Source: Isochrysis galbana (taxonomy: Eukaryota; Haptophyta; Isochrysidales; Isochrysidaceae). Taken from it: a stretch of DNA of 64,000 nt. Location: assembly GCA_018136815.1 (NCBI GenBank), contig CM030934.1, forward strand, positions 330,627-394,626. The letters run 5' to 3'. The notes below the pieces were generated by a model. The model was not told where the DNA came from. It saw only the letters and a program-made list of their open reading frames with translations, and made no database searches. Position 1 is the stretch's first letter; each line of letters starts with the position of its first letter. Positions 42,477 to 53,036 of this stretch are shown piece after piece. The position numbers were made by a program, and so were the translations under genes.

Positions 42477-43694
42477 TGGTCGGCTCTGCCCCATCCTCAC
42501 TCTCTCTCCTCGGCGCATTCGCCCTCGTCGGCAGCCGTTCTCTCGTTGCCCTTGCTCTCCCAACCTTCCGGCGCCTTACCTTTTGGCCTACCCACGCCTG
42601 CACGCCGCGCGCTTCCGCTCGGCTCGCGGCGGCGCGCCGCTCCGCCCGTCGCCACTGCCACCATCGAGGGTCCGGAGCAGACAACTGACCGGCTTCTCGA
42701 GCTGATAGAGGGTACGGACCGAGGCGTGCTTACCACAAACGAGACACGTGTCGAGATCAGCAGATTGATCGGTCTACTTGAGTCGTCCTTTCTTGGCAAG
42801 GACGCCTTCTCGCCACAGTACTCGGACCTGCTGCTCCGCAACGCCGAGGTGGTCTACGTTGGCCAGTCCTCATCCAAGAAGGCCAATGCCGCGGGTGGCA
42901 AGTACCGCGGGCGTATCGGACGGTTCGTCTTCCAGACCGACGCCCTCTTCCAGCACGTCCTCGAGGGAAGCAAGCACCGCCTGATCACGGTCGCCTGTGT
43001 TGGGCTGCTGCTGCGACGTGGGCAGCAAAGCCGACCGTCTCATGTGCAACATCTGCTGTTCTCACAACCTGAACTGCAAATGGCCCGCCTTGTCGCAGGT
43101 GGCCTCGCCGTCAACGTGGTGGCTTTTCGGATGCTGGGTCTACTTCCGGGCCTGGCCATCCTGTCTGGCAAGTGGCGCCGCGCCAATGCTCAAGAGCGTC
43201 AGAAGCTTAAGCGGAAATCTACGCGGCAGCTCTCGACCAACACTGTTGCCGTCGACTTCGAGCCCCCCCGCCTTGCCCTCATGGGCGGCAAGCTGCTGCC
43301 ACCATTGCAGGTCCGCTTGCGACTTGTCTACGAGGCGCAGCCGCACAAGGCCTTGCCCCACCATCCCCCGCGAAAATCACGGCCGTAGCTCCGCGGTGAA
43401 CTTGCCGCACTCGGCACCAATTCCTTGACTCGGCCCGTCTCGTAGTTGGGGCCTCGATCGAGCGTTGGACTAGACATCACATTTCTGAGCGACCGACTGC
43501 GGATATGCCGCGGCGCCGGATCGGCGACTCCCTTCGTCTTCCGCATGGACACGTGTGCGCCAGGCGGACACTTTGCTTCCCTCGCCGACAGCTGGCGTGC
43601 TGTAGTTGCAAGGCAGACGTTCGGGGCGCGAAGCTTTGCCGCGCCACTGGTGCGCGAGTCGCGGGAACTAGCGTGTCCACGTACAGCGAGGTGA
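42477..43694 (+). CDS. PAP/fibrillin family plastid lipid-associated protein
   Basis: The mature domain starts near 42680: LLELIEGTDRGVLTTN is the typical fibrillin opening. IGLLESSF, NAEVVYVG, GGKYRGRIGRFVFQTDALFQ, then LAVNVVAFRMLGLLPG and VAVDFEPPRLALMGG follow. A GTCCGC donor at 43311 and the acceptor CGTAG before 43446 join in phase 0 to LGPRSSVGLDITFLSDRLRI and GSATPFVFRMD, the conserved fibrillin end. A further intron lies between about 42975 and 43094; its exact donor is unclear. The N-terminus is Ser/Pro/Leu-rich and could carry a plastid targeting sequence, but the start is not fixed (ATG at 42477 is one candidate, in another frame). Role: plastoglobule or thylakoid lipid-associated protein. 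Confidence 0.75.
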
Positions 43695-44228
43695 CCGGGA
43701 ATGGGGAAACGCACGCCTTACGCCGCGCCTTACGCCTCCTCTCGACAAAATTCCTCACTTGTGCCTCGCAGATCCTTGCCGCAATAGGCGCCCCTCTCCT
43801 GTTGCCTCGAGTCTCTGGCGTGACTGCCTCCTTGCGTCGCATTGTGCTCTCGATCTCCTTACCATTCGCTCTCGCCGCTGCGGCGGTCCTCCGATCCACG
43901 GGCGGCATTGTTGCATCTCCTACAAGTCGGGAGTGAAGGTCGCGGGGGGGCTAGGCGCGCTCACGACACTCTGGCCAATGATGACCAGGACAATGTTTAC
44001 ACATAGTGGGCAGGCCTTTCGAACGTGCACACACAAGCAGACAATATTGTCGCACACCATGGCTTCTATTTAGGTTGCGAACTCTCCTCAAGTTTAGATA
44101 AAGTTCGATGTAAGTTCGCTTTCGTTGACTATGCAAAATTTTCGGTTGCACTACAAGCCTGTAGGCTCTGGCGGAGCGCCTCCACCGAGTGAGCACTTGC
44201 GCCGTGAGCGCACGACCAACTGCTGCAG
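43695..44228. other. no firm gene
   Basis: Overlapping frames on both strands. A short minus-strand frame near 44060-43926 has CxxCLC and ACPLC, like half a RING finger, but the rest is absent. Confidence 0.35.
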
Positions 44229-44617
44229 AGGCTGCCAAATGAGGTGGAGTGGCTACAAACACTTAGCGTCGCCGTGAAAGGCACCTTATCGCGATACCCC
44301 CAACTATGGGACATGACGGGGTCCCGGGAAATCGTGCGGTGGAAATCCTCGACTTGTGCCAAACTACACTCGCTGCACCGCTCCGGCCGGGACGGTGTGC
44401 ATTTTAGGCCCCCCACGCAATGGAAGTACATGGCCGACAACATGGTGAAATCTCTCTTCTTCCTGTCGATTTGCAGAATGGGGGCGGCTCCGGGGGCGGC
44501 CCGGGCGAGTTTAATGAGTTTTACCTTAGCAGCTTTGAAGCATTTTGCATGCAAAGAGGCCGAGAGAGCGGCACACGCGGCTATGGACCCACTTCTTTCA
44601 CGCAGCAAACTGTCTAA
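44229..44617 (+). CDS. last two exons of an unknown gene
   Basis: Exon A (44229-44444, 72 codons, after a CTGCTGCAG acceptor) encodes RLPNEVEWLQTLSVAVKG through PTQWKYMADNM and ends at a GTGAAA donor. Exon B (44477-44617) follows the pyrimidine-rich acceptor TCCTGTCGATTTGCAG and encodes NGGGSGGGPGEFNEFYLSSF through SFTQQTV with a TAA stop. Both are in phase 0, and the 32-nt intron between them is very short. Opposing minus-strand frames are also open, so strand choice is not certain. No family recognised. Confidence 0.4.
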
Positions 44618-44934
44618 ACCCCCACTCCCCCGGCCTTTCTTCCCTCGCCATCAGGCGGCTTCCCCTCGTGCACTACTAGGGGGATAGGGGTGAAGGGGCC
44701 CTCGGGGCGGAGGGAGCGAACCTTGAGGAAGATCGGCGAGGCTTTGGCCGTTGGGCAGAAGGCGGCAAAGGAGGCAGACATTTTCCGTTGTCTTCCCCCC
44801 CCCCCCAAGACAATACGGTAGTCTTTAAGACTACGCGTTTGCGCAACCGCAGTGCTTGCCACCCCGCGCGCTTGCGCGCACAATGTGACTCCCCGCAAGG
44901 CCCACAGACCAAATTCAGAAGGAGCCCCCCCCCA

Positions 44935-45308
44935 TCCAACGCCTTAACCACAGCGCTCGCGTCGGGCGCTGTGCCAAAGAACACACCGCCGGGCTTCAGC
45001 AAGGAGCTCACTTGAGCCATTAGTATCGATGCAGTTGCCTCACTCCCAAATGCAAATTGAATGCAGAACATCGCGGCGACAGCGTCGGCACCACCCTCAG
45101 CGCCTGCCCATTGCCCATCGCAGCTGTGGCGCGAGGAGCGCGGCCAGCTCCGGATCCAGCATGCTGTGCTGCCGCCATACGATGTGCGTCTGGCTGGGGA
45201 CCCTCTGCCGGTCATTCTCGCGCCCGCGCGCCTCCTCGAGCTGAGCGGCCGAAAGATCCATCGCCACGACGCGGCGGATGCCCGCGTCGCAGCCTTCTCT
45301 CTCTGGTA
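44935..45308 (-). pseudogene. mRNA cap (guanine-N7) methyltransferase-like fragment with frameshift
   Basis: Minus-strand exon after a pyrimidine-rich CGACCTACCAG acceptor. The first frame gives CDAGIRRVVAMDLSAAQLEEAR, a SAM-binding motif II pattern, and then ELAALLAPQLRWAMGRR and a stop. The next frame resumes the family pattern with DAVAAMFCIQFAFGSEATA and SSLLKPGGVFFGTAPDASAVV, characteristic of RNMT/Abd1 (FDxVSxQFALHYxFxSE and LLKPGGxFIGTxPD). Motif I and the C-terminus are not found. A one-base frame change at about 45100 suggests decay or an assembly error. Flanked by repeats. Confidence 0.6.
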
Positions 45309-45521
45309 GGTCGATGAGAGGGGGAGGGGGAGACGGGGGGAGGGGACCCCGGGGAGGGGAGAGACCAAAAGACCTACCAGCTGTTTACGTTAGTGTTTTC
45401 GCAATATACGGTAATAATCTCCCCGGTCCCAGGGGGTGCCCCACGGTTCCCGACCGCCTCTGCGCCCAGAGTTCCCCCGCGGAAAGAGTGAACGCACGGC
45501 GTGCACCTTCCTGGAAGTTGC

Positions 45522-45890
45522 TATGCGCACGCACGGCGCCCCCGCGGGGGGGACCGATGCACATCGCGCCGTGCCCACGCACGGCGTGCACAATGTGATT
45601 GCAAGTCATCACACGTGCTGCGCAACGAAACATCTCTGATATGGCTACTTTACGTAAATGTGGGCCTTAGGGGTACGCATAGGGAAAAGTTGGCATGCGC
45701 ACGCACGGCGCCCCCGCGGGGGGGCCGATGCACATCGCGCCGTGCCCACGCACGTGATTGCAAGTCATCACACAAACATCTCTTATATGGCTACTTTATA
45801 CTTTACGTAAACGGCGTCTCCGGGGGGGGGGGGGTGCACATCGCGCCATGCCCATAATTACAAGTAATCACAGGTGCCATGGGCAAATAA
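45522..45890 (+). repeat. degenerate tandem repeat, three units of about 130-175 bp
   Basis: Units share GCATGCGCACGCACGGCGCC, GATGCACATCGCGCCGTGCC, TGATTGCAAGTCATCACAC and ATATGGCTACTTTA. Each unit also carries a C-run/G-run pair able to form a stem. Confidence 0.8.
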
Positions 45891-45959
45891 TGTAGTTGTC
45901 CACACAGGCGCCGACACGGCGCCCCCCGGGGGGGGGACACGCGCCGCGGGAAAGCAGGG

Positions 45960-46965
45960 AAAATAAGTTGTTACGCTAGTCTGCATTTAATTTTAAAATA
46001 ACGCTATATACAACTGTGGACATTCGATCGCTCAATTCGACTGATGTCCCACAATTGACGGAACGACACCTGGGCACGTATAACCGCTTCCCGGACAGAG
46101 ACAACACATGCCGCATATGTGGGGAGACGGACGAATCCTCGACACACCTGGGCGAGTGTCCCGGGATAACCAACATCCTAGGCGAATTGAATAAAGTCGC
46201 ACGCTTCTCACCCGAAATAGGAAGGAGCAGAGAAGAAACCCTTATAGATAACCTGTTCATTTTCCCGAAGCGGGAGACGCCCCGAAAGTGATATACGTGT
46301 TACACCTATTAGCGTGGAGATACATAATCACAGACTTCTATAGGATACACTACGACGGCATAAAATTCTCGGATGAGTCAATACTAATAAGAACAATAGA
46401 AAGATTCACCACGCTAAGTAAAGCACTCCTTTTCGCAAAAGAAACGGACTCGGCGAGAACCGCCCGAGCAGGCATGGGTAGACAGCCCAAGAAAAGGATA
46501 GACATGAACGACTTGAGACCCGTTTTCAACGGAAACGACAAAGGTGGTCTCAAACCCAACGCGGAGCTAATGGAGCTAGCCACCAAGTTGAAGATCGCAC
46601 ACGTAGTCGAGGAGACGAGGAGACTAAGGAACAAGGAAACAAAGGCGATTGAAATACCGACACACCATTCAAGGTTGCTGCTAGAGACGACGGAACCTAG
46701 ACTCAACCCTAAAAAACTAAACGCGGCCAGGAAGACACGCACGACATCTACATCAACATCAGCAGGCCTGCCCGGACCCCACGCTCTGAACCAGGCCACA
46801 GGTAGCGCACCGTGGCCGGACCCCGGAAACCGAAGAAAAGGGAAAGAAGGGGGGCAGGGGAAGAGGTGGAGGGAGGGAAGTTAAGGGCGGTGTGGATAGC
46901 GAAGGGGAGTCCCATAACTAGTAGGTGTGTAGCCCTGAATCTTCAGAAGGTTTTTTTTTTCATAG
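45960..46965 (+). mobile_element. 5'-truncated non-LTR retrotransposon, copy B
   Basis: The longest of three 3' ends (others at 4970-5485 and about 60430-60815). It ends GAATCTTCAGAAGG plus a T-run. It carries the C-terminal part of an ORF2-type protein (separate entry). Confidence 0.8.
46016..46884 (+). pseudogene. LINE ORF2 C-terminal region with zinc-knuckle-like CCHC, frameshifted
   Basis: The first frame (46016-46291) encodes TERHLGTYNRFPDRDNTCRI followed by CGETDESSTHLGECPG, a CxxC-H-C arrangement as at the C-terminus of many LINE reverse transcriptases. Around 46288 the coding signal passes to another frame (LHLLAWRYIITDFYRIHYDG, then ALLFAKETDSARTARAGMGR), which continues to 46884. 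The upstream RT and endonuclease are missing. The second frame is homologous to copy A at 4970-5400. Confidence 0.65.
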
Positions 46966-46970
46966 CTCCA

Positions 46971-47092
46971 TGGGTACTAGGGGGAGGCCATCGCCATCGG
47001 CGGGGGTGGGGGCCCGAAGGAGAGGAGGGGGAGGGGCTCGGCGGCTCGGCGGCGCGCTCCATGGCAACCAACTATAAAGTTAGTTGATGGGA
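46971..47092 (+). repeat. dispersed SINE-like repeat with terminal hairpin, copy 6
   Basis: Matches copy 1 (1548-1636) along its length, including GCGCGCTCCATGGC; ends with AACT-ATAA-AGTT then AGTTG. It lies immediately downstream of the LINE tail. Confidence 0.65.
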
Positions 47093-47321
47093 GGAAGGGG
47101 AGGTAGGTAAGGGAGGGTAGTAGGGAGCTTCACGTACGAGTAGATTCATACCGTCCAAGCAGCGGAGATTTTGTTTTAAAAAAAGGTTTAGGACCGCAAG
47201 CATATTGCTTGGGTCGTTGGGTCGCAGTGTGCTCCAAGATCCCGACACGAAAACAAAACGGTCAAAACCCCTCCTCATCCTCTGCTTCCCCCCCGCGCGA
47301 GCGCCGAGACGCGCGCGCGCG

Positions 47322-47648
47322 ATGGCGTCCGCTGAGGGGGAGCAGCAGTCGGAATCCTCCCTGCTGGCGGTGATTCAGGGCGCGGACGGGAGCGAGGAAG
47401 GACTGAAGCGAAAGGAGGCTGCAATCTACGCCCTCGGTGAGCTCTACGCCGCGGCGCGCCAAGGTGAGAAGGTGGCAGAGCTCATCGCATCGCTGCGGCC
47501 ATTCTTCGCGGAGATCCCAAAGGCGAGGACTGCAAAGGTACGCGCGCTGTACGCGCTGTCTCTCTCCCTCACTTTCTCCCTCCCCCCCCCCCCCCCCTTC
47601 CTCTCCCTCCCTCCCTCTCTCCCTCCCTCCCTCCCTCCCTCCCTCCCT

Positions 47649-47733
<85 letters not shown>

Positions 47734-49774
47734 CCCCCCCCCCCCCCCCCCCCTCCTCCTCTCCTCTCCTCCCTCCTCTCCGTCTCCTTCTTCCTCGCAT
47801 TCCAAAGACGAGAGCAGCAAAGGTGGGAGTACTGGAAGCTTTCTCACTTGCTGTCTCTTCCTCTCCCTCTCCTCCGTCCCTTTCATTTCCTCACTCTTCT
47901 TTCCTCTCCCAGGGTTGAGACCACAAGAGTCTGCGCGCCGTTCGCCCGCGCACGCTCTGCCCTATTGCCCTCTCCCGCCCTTCCTCGCCCCTCGTTTCGC
48001 CCTTCTCTCGTCTTGCACCCCAGCACTCTCTTGCTAGCGAGGACTGCTAAGTTGGTGTGCTCCCCTTGCCTGTCTTTCATTTTGGTATTCCCTCTCCCCC
48101 CCCCTTTGCCCCGATGCCCTGCGTCTCGCCCCCCTCGCATCCTCTCACTTCTACCAATCGCCATGGTGGCCTGCTCCCTGCTCCCCTTCCTCCCCATCTC
48201 CCCCGCCTACCCGCCCGCTTGCACGCGCTTCGGCCAAAACACCCATCGTCAAGGTGCTGAGGCCAAAGAAGCGTTGACGGGTTACCTCTTGCACGAGGGC
48301 CACTCATCTTTTCTTCTCTCTACCTGTCCTATCTACCCCCAACCCCCGCGCTCTTAGGTCGTCCGCTCCCTGATAGACACAGTGGCGAAGATCCCCGACT
48401 CGATGAAGTTGCAGATGCGCCTATGCACCGACTCGATCGAATGGTGCCGCGCTGAGAAGCGCTCATTTCTCCGGCAGCGCATCCAGACGAGGCTGGCGGC
48501 ACTGCTCCTGCAGGACAAGCAGTACACGGAGGCGCTTGCGCTACTAGCGGAGTTGCAGCGCGAGGTCAAGCGGCTGGATGACAAGCCACAGCTCGTCGAG
48601 ATCAACCTTGTCGAGTCGCACGTCTACTACGCTATTCACAACTTTCCCAAGTCAAAGGCCGCGCTCACTGCTGCGCGCACGGCGGCAAACGCCATCTACT
48701 GCCCGCCCGGCCTCCAGGCACAGATTGACGTGATGGCGGGCACGCTGCACGCAGAGGAGAAAGACTATAAGACCGCCTTCTCCTACTTTTACGAGTCGTT
48801 TGAGAACTTTGAGTCAGTCAACAATCCCCGTGCGGTTGACGTCATCAAATACATGCTCCTGTGCGAACAGCGCCACCTGCTGCGCCCAGTGCTAATTCTC
48901 TTGCCCTGCACGACATCGCCACCGCCAGTGGCTCCATTCGTTTGCCGCGCCCGCGCGCCTCCATTTACCTGACGGGCCGTTGCTCTCGCCGAATCAGATG
49001 TAAGATCATGATGAATTCGCCCGAGGACGTCGTGGCGATCATCGCGGGCAAGTCGGGCGCCAAGCACGGCGGGCCAGCGCTCGAGGCGATGCGCGCGGTC
49101 GCTGCTGCACACGAGAAGCGGTCGTTGCACGACTTTGAGGCGGCTCTCTCCACGTATAAGGTGCGTTTGCTGACGCGGTGGCCCGTACACCCTCTTCAGT
49201 CCACCCCTGGGCTCCCCTTCCACCCAAACCACCCACCCGGACATCCCGTTTGCCGTCTGCCTGCCACCAGGCAGAGCTCGATGGCGACCAGATCATCTCG
49301 CGCCATCTTTCATCGCTGTACGACATGCTATTGCAGGTGCGCACGCATCGCGGGGCAAGACACCCCTGCCCCCTGCGTGCGCACTCCTATCTCCCAGCGA
49401 CTCACCTGTCACGGCGTCCGCCCGCTTGCTGAGCACAGGAGAACATTTGCCGCATCATCGAGCCTTACTCGATTGTTCAGACGTCTTACATTGCGAACGT
49501 GATGAGGCTGCCTCTTCCCAAGATCGAAGAAAAGCTCTCGCAGATGATCCTGGACAAGAAATTCCACGGTATCCTCGACGCGGGCGCTGGGTGCCTTATA
49601 GTCTACGAGGACAAGGCAGGCGACGCGACGTACGAACAGGCACTCGAGACACTCTCGAACATGGGCCGCGTGGTTGACGCGTTGTATGACAAGGCGCAAA
49701 AGCTGGGCGTCACCTCCCACTCAGCGAGCGCGTTCTCGCAGGCCGCGAGTGCTGCGGCCGTCGCCAAGGCGTGA
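47322..49774 (+). CDS. RPN6: 26S proteasome regulatory particle lid subunit RPN6 (PSMD11)
   Basis: Five exons, all phases consistent: 47322-47537, 48358-48860, 48998-49160, 49271-49336 and 49439-49774, giving 427 residues (human PSMD11 is 422). Exon 2 carries the TPR-like helical repeats ([58 protein letters not shown]). [15 protein letters not shown] spans the exon 2/3 junction. Exon 5 holds the PCI winged helix ([20 protein letters not shown]) and the C-terminal helix. Donors are GTACGC, GTGCGA, GTGCGT and GTGCGC. Intron 1 (820 nt) contains a very long CT microsatellite. RPN6 clamps the lid to the 20S core (known for the family). The start ATG lies in CGCGCGCGATGGCG, with no other in-frame ATG upstream. 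Confidence 0.93.
47580..47780. repeat. (CT)n and (C)n microsatellite in RPN6 intron 1
   Basis: A run of about 90 nt of pure CT flanked by CCCTCC and poly-C tracts; likely length-polymorphic. Confidence 0.9.
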
Positions 49775-50623
49775 GCCGCGGCATGCTTGCGTTTGGCGGC
49801 TCACTCCGTGCAGCGTTACCGGAGCCTGCGAAAAGCCTCGGCCACCTTCATCTTGATGTCGTTCGTTGGACTCGGCCGGCCACTACGAACGCGCAACCTT
49901 CTGCTCCTTCTGCTGCAACTGCATGTGTGCGCGTCGTGCTATGTGTCATAACAGTGTGCCCACGTGCGCGCGCGTCTTGTGTGGTATGTGGTGGTGCATG
50001 CGCGCGCGCATGTGAAGCCCGGGAACTCGCTTTTCAACTACTACTTCCCGAACTAAGTTTATATCACAATAATAAAACATCTGAGCGTTAGTATCACTAC
50101 TCCCACTAGCCTGGTAGTATCACGACACCCCTCAGCGCACTTGCCCGCACGCCTTGAAGTGATGGCACAAGACACATACACATATGCACCCCTACCCCTA
50201 AAACTAAACATCTCCCCCCTCGCAAGCACAAACCTCCGGCTCCCATTATAACTCCCCAGAAGTTACAATGAGGGGAAACCCAGTGAGGCGGACCGACCTA
50301 CGTCAAGCGACTCACCAGGGAAAACAAAAAAAATCTTCTTAAAAATCACCGCTACTCGTGCGGCGTGAGGCAGTGTGCTTGTGGACCTCCCTTCTACCCA
50401 ACCTTAACCCCTAACAACCCCCTCCCCCTTCCCCAGTTCCCTCTTTAGTGGAGAGCCGGTTCCGGGGAGGCCGCGCGCACTGCCTCGGCCAGGAGTTGGA
50501 GTGGAGGGGGCGGGAGACTGTGGCTTTATCTTTCGCTCGGGCTTGGCTAGTTCATTTCTTCCTTGTGTCTAATAAAATCTTCTGCGTTTTCCTTCAATTT
50601 TTTTCCATAGCGGTTCACCCATC
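49775..50623. other. RPN6 3' flank and intergenic
   Basis: No gene. An AATAAAA string occurs near 50069-50075 and could serve polyadenylation. Confidence 0.4.
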
Positions 50624-51028
50624 TCAAGTGATGTTTCGTAGCATATCTAAGCCTCTTGCCGCCTGCAAGAGGTCGTCCGATACTTCCAGGTTGAAGTCTT
50701 TGTCCGCCATGTAAAGAGGGCTGATCATTTTCCGAATATGTTTGTTACTCGGGGCGTGCAGCCCCATGTTATTTCGTTGTTTCTTCAGCCTTTGAAAGAA
50801 ACCGACCTTCGCCGGCGGCGGGTCCGGCGCGGGACGCGACGACTCGGATTCTTCACCTGACGGAATGGAGGTTATGGATGGGACAGAAGGAACCGGATGG
50901 GACGGAAGGTAGGCGGCGGAAGGCACGGCCTTTTGGACATTGGCGTTTTGGACGGGCTGATCATCTCCCGTGGCTGGGGGATGGATGGCGGGCAGTGGTG
51001 AGGGCGAGCGCGAGGACGGAGCGGACAT
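50624..51028 (-). CDS. hypothetical protein, 134 aa
   Basis: Intronless minus-strand frame from ATG at 51028 to stop at 50624. The N-terminal half is Ser/Pro-rich (MSAPSSRSPSPLPAIHPP) and disordered. The C-terminal half is more ordered, with KVGFFQRLKKQRNNMGLHA, HIRKMISPLYMADKDFNLEV and LLQAARGLDMLRNIT. Composition is coding-like and less GC-rich than neighbouring genes. No family recognised. Confidence 0.45.
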   Translation of the reverse strand: MSAPSSRSPSPLPAIHPPATGDDQPVQNANVQKAVPSAAYLPSHPVPSVPSITSIPSGEESESSRPAPDPPPAKVGFFQRLKKQRNNMGLHAPSNKHIRKMISPLYMADKDFNLEVSDDLLQAARGLDMLRNIT

Positions 51029-51207
51029 AGCGTATAGCGAGTGTGAGTGGGTGAGTGAGTGGATTTGGTTGGTGTTGTAAGATTGCTTGTTACGACGAAG
51101 CGAGAGCGAGAGCGAGAACGAGGGAGCGAGGAGCCGACTGGGGCGACGAGCGAGGGCGACAGAGGCCGACAGGACACCAATCTGACTAGAGGTTGAGATT
51201 TGGTCTA

Positions 51208-52075
51208 CTATAGTCGAACCTAGTAGTGGAAAATTGCTACTATGTTACATAGTAGTAGCGCACCGGTGCTACTATAATACATAGTAGTAGTGCATTTCGG
51301 GCTCTTTGGTACTATAGTACTGTAGTTAATATAGTACCAAACAAAGGTATACCGGGGGGGGGCCTTTTGGCTTTTGGCAAGTGGCTCTGTGGTGGGTGGC
51401 GTGAGCGCGGGGGAGAGGGGGAGCGAGAGGAGGAGCGAGAGAGAGGGAGAGGGCGAGGGCGAGGGAGAGGGAGGAGGGCGAGGGCGAGGGAGAGGGAGAG
51501 CGGCGGTAGGAGCGAGAGCGAGAGCGAGAGTGCGCAGCGAGAGCGAGAGCAAGAGAGCAAGAGAGAGGGGAGGAGGGATAGAGAGCGGAGCGCGAGCCGC
51601 GGGGAGCGAGAGGGCGAGCGAGAGAGAGAGGGAGAGGGAGAGGGAGGGCGAGGAAGAAAGCGAGGGCGAGGGAGAGGGAGAGCGGCGGTGGGAGCGAGGC
51701 CTATCTCAAAATGTCTAAGTGTGTATGTACGAGATGTGACGGCGTGTGATTGTGTGGTGTAGAATCATATATCATATCGACATTTTCATAGTAACCAGCG
51801 CACGCTATGTGTATGTAAAAAATATACACCTAATTTGTGCTGCAGATTACACACACGCCGCCGATATATACGTACGACTACGACAGAGACACAGAGACAG
51901 AGCTCCGCCGACCGCCGCTACTCCGCTACTACCCTTAGTACTGGTAGTAGGCCAAAACTGCTACTATGTTACATAGTAGTAGTGCTCGAGTGCTACTATG
52001 TTACATAGTAGTAGCTCCAGTGCGGGGTTGGTAGCCTTGGTAATATAGTACCAAGCTACTATATTCACAGCCTTA
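51208..52075. mobile_element. possible small element bounded by duplicated CTACTATGTTACATAGTAG palindromes
   Basis: Two palindrome clusters (51232-51292 and 51958-52015) each contain two copies of CTACTATGTTACATAGTAGTAG-type hairpins, and each is followed by TAATATAGTACCAA. The right end runs into TATATTCACAGCCTTA, a string also found near 1532 and 9330. The interior is GA-rich. No transposase. Confidence 0.4.
51385..51700. repeat. GA/GAGCGAGA low-complexity tract
   Basis: GAGAGGGAGAGGGCGAGGGC-type repeats. The long open frames across it are compositional only. Confidence 0.8.
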
Positions 52076-52926
52076 AATAAAAAACGAAATTTGGGCGGGG
52101 CCGAAACGAAATTCTGGCGTGGCCCTAGCCCTCGCCTACGCCCGTCCTCCCGTCTCCAGCTCTGGAGGTGGTTGAGCCCGTCTTCCCACCCGGGCCTCCT
52201 CAAGCCGCGCCTCCCGCCGTAAATCCTTCCTCCTCTCAGTCGCCAGTTGGTTGGGTGTGTGGCGACTTCCAACTCGTCCCCCCCTCCCCCCCCCCCCCCC
52301 CCCCTCCCCGGCATCTCCTCCCCGCCGTCGGCTTCACCCCCTCCGGTATCCTTCCTCCGCCGAGAGCGCCCGTCGAGCGACGAGAGGAGAATGGCACCGC
52401 GGAGTCACACGGACCCGCGCGGCGTCCCAAGGATATTATTAATGAGACGCGGCGAAAGATTCTGTAACCCGTGGGTAGGCTGGGGGTGCGGCCGTTCGCC
52501 TTGTTCCCCTGGGTATCGCTTACTTGTGTCCTATCTACGAGGGATTTAACCGCAGATTTTCTAAAAGTTTGGGGACCCCCTCCCGGGGGGCAATCGCGGG
52601 TTTCCTGTGTCATACATGTCTCTCTCTTCTTCTCGCTCTCCTCTTCTTGCGAGCCCGCCTCTCTCTCTCTCTCTCTCCTCTCTCCGCTTCTCTTCCCTGA
52701 CCTCCCCCCCCCCTCCCTCCCCTCAAGATTAACTCTACACACCTCCACACTTAACGTAACTCTCGAGTAAACTCCCCTCCTTCCCCTCTACCTGGATTTC
52801 CCCCCCTCCCCCCCCACCTCCTTCTCCATTCGCTTCCGGTTCGTTCTCACGCCTCTCCCCCGCACTATTCTCTAAACTCTCGTCACATTCCCTCTCTCCT
52901 CGCAAATCCCCCCCCCCCTTCCTCCT

Positions 52927-52976
<50 letters not shown>

Positions 52977-53036
52977 GAACGACGAAGAACCTCTCCTCTC
53001 TCCTCCCCTCCCCTCTCCCGCCTGACCTACCGCACC
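52076..53036. other. upstream region of the sulfate-activation gene
   Basis: A plus-strand frame at 52168-52467 is proline-rich without a clear start. From 52600 on the sequence is CT-rich, with a (GA)n microsatellite at 52930-52975 about 60 bp before the start codon. No TATA box seen. Confidence 0.4.

Noticed and set aside
41536..42684. 382-residue Arg/Glu-rich minus-strand frame
   Set aside because: It is the translation of the CT microsatellite read on the opposite strand; the plus strand carries the fibrillin gene.
43926..44060. RING-like half motif on the minus strand (CLC and ACPLC)
   Set aside because: The His and the first Cys pair are missing and the frame is 45 residues long; probably chance.
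47437..48357. 306-residue plus-strand frame through RPN6 intron 1
   Set aside because: Ser/Leu/Pro-only translation of a CT repeat; RPN6 splicing across it is phase-perfect.
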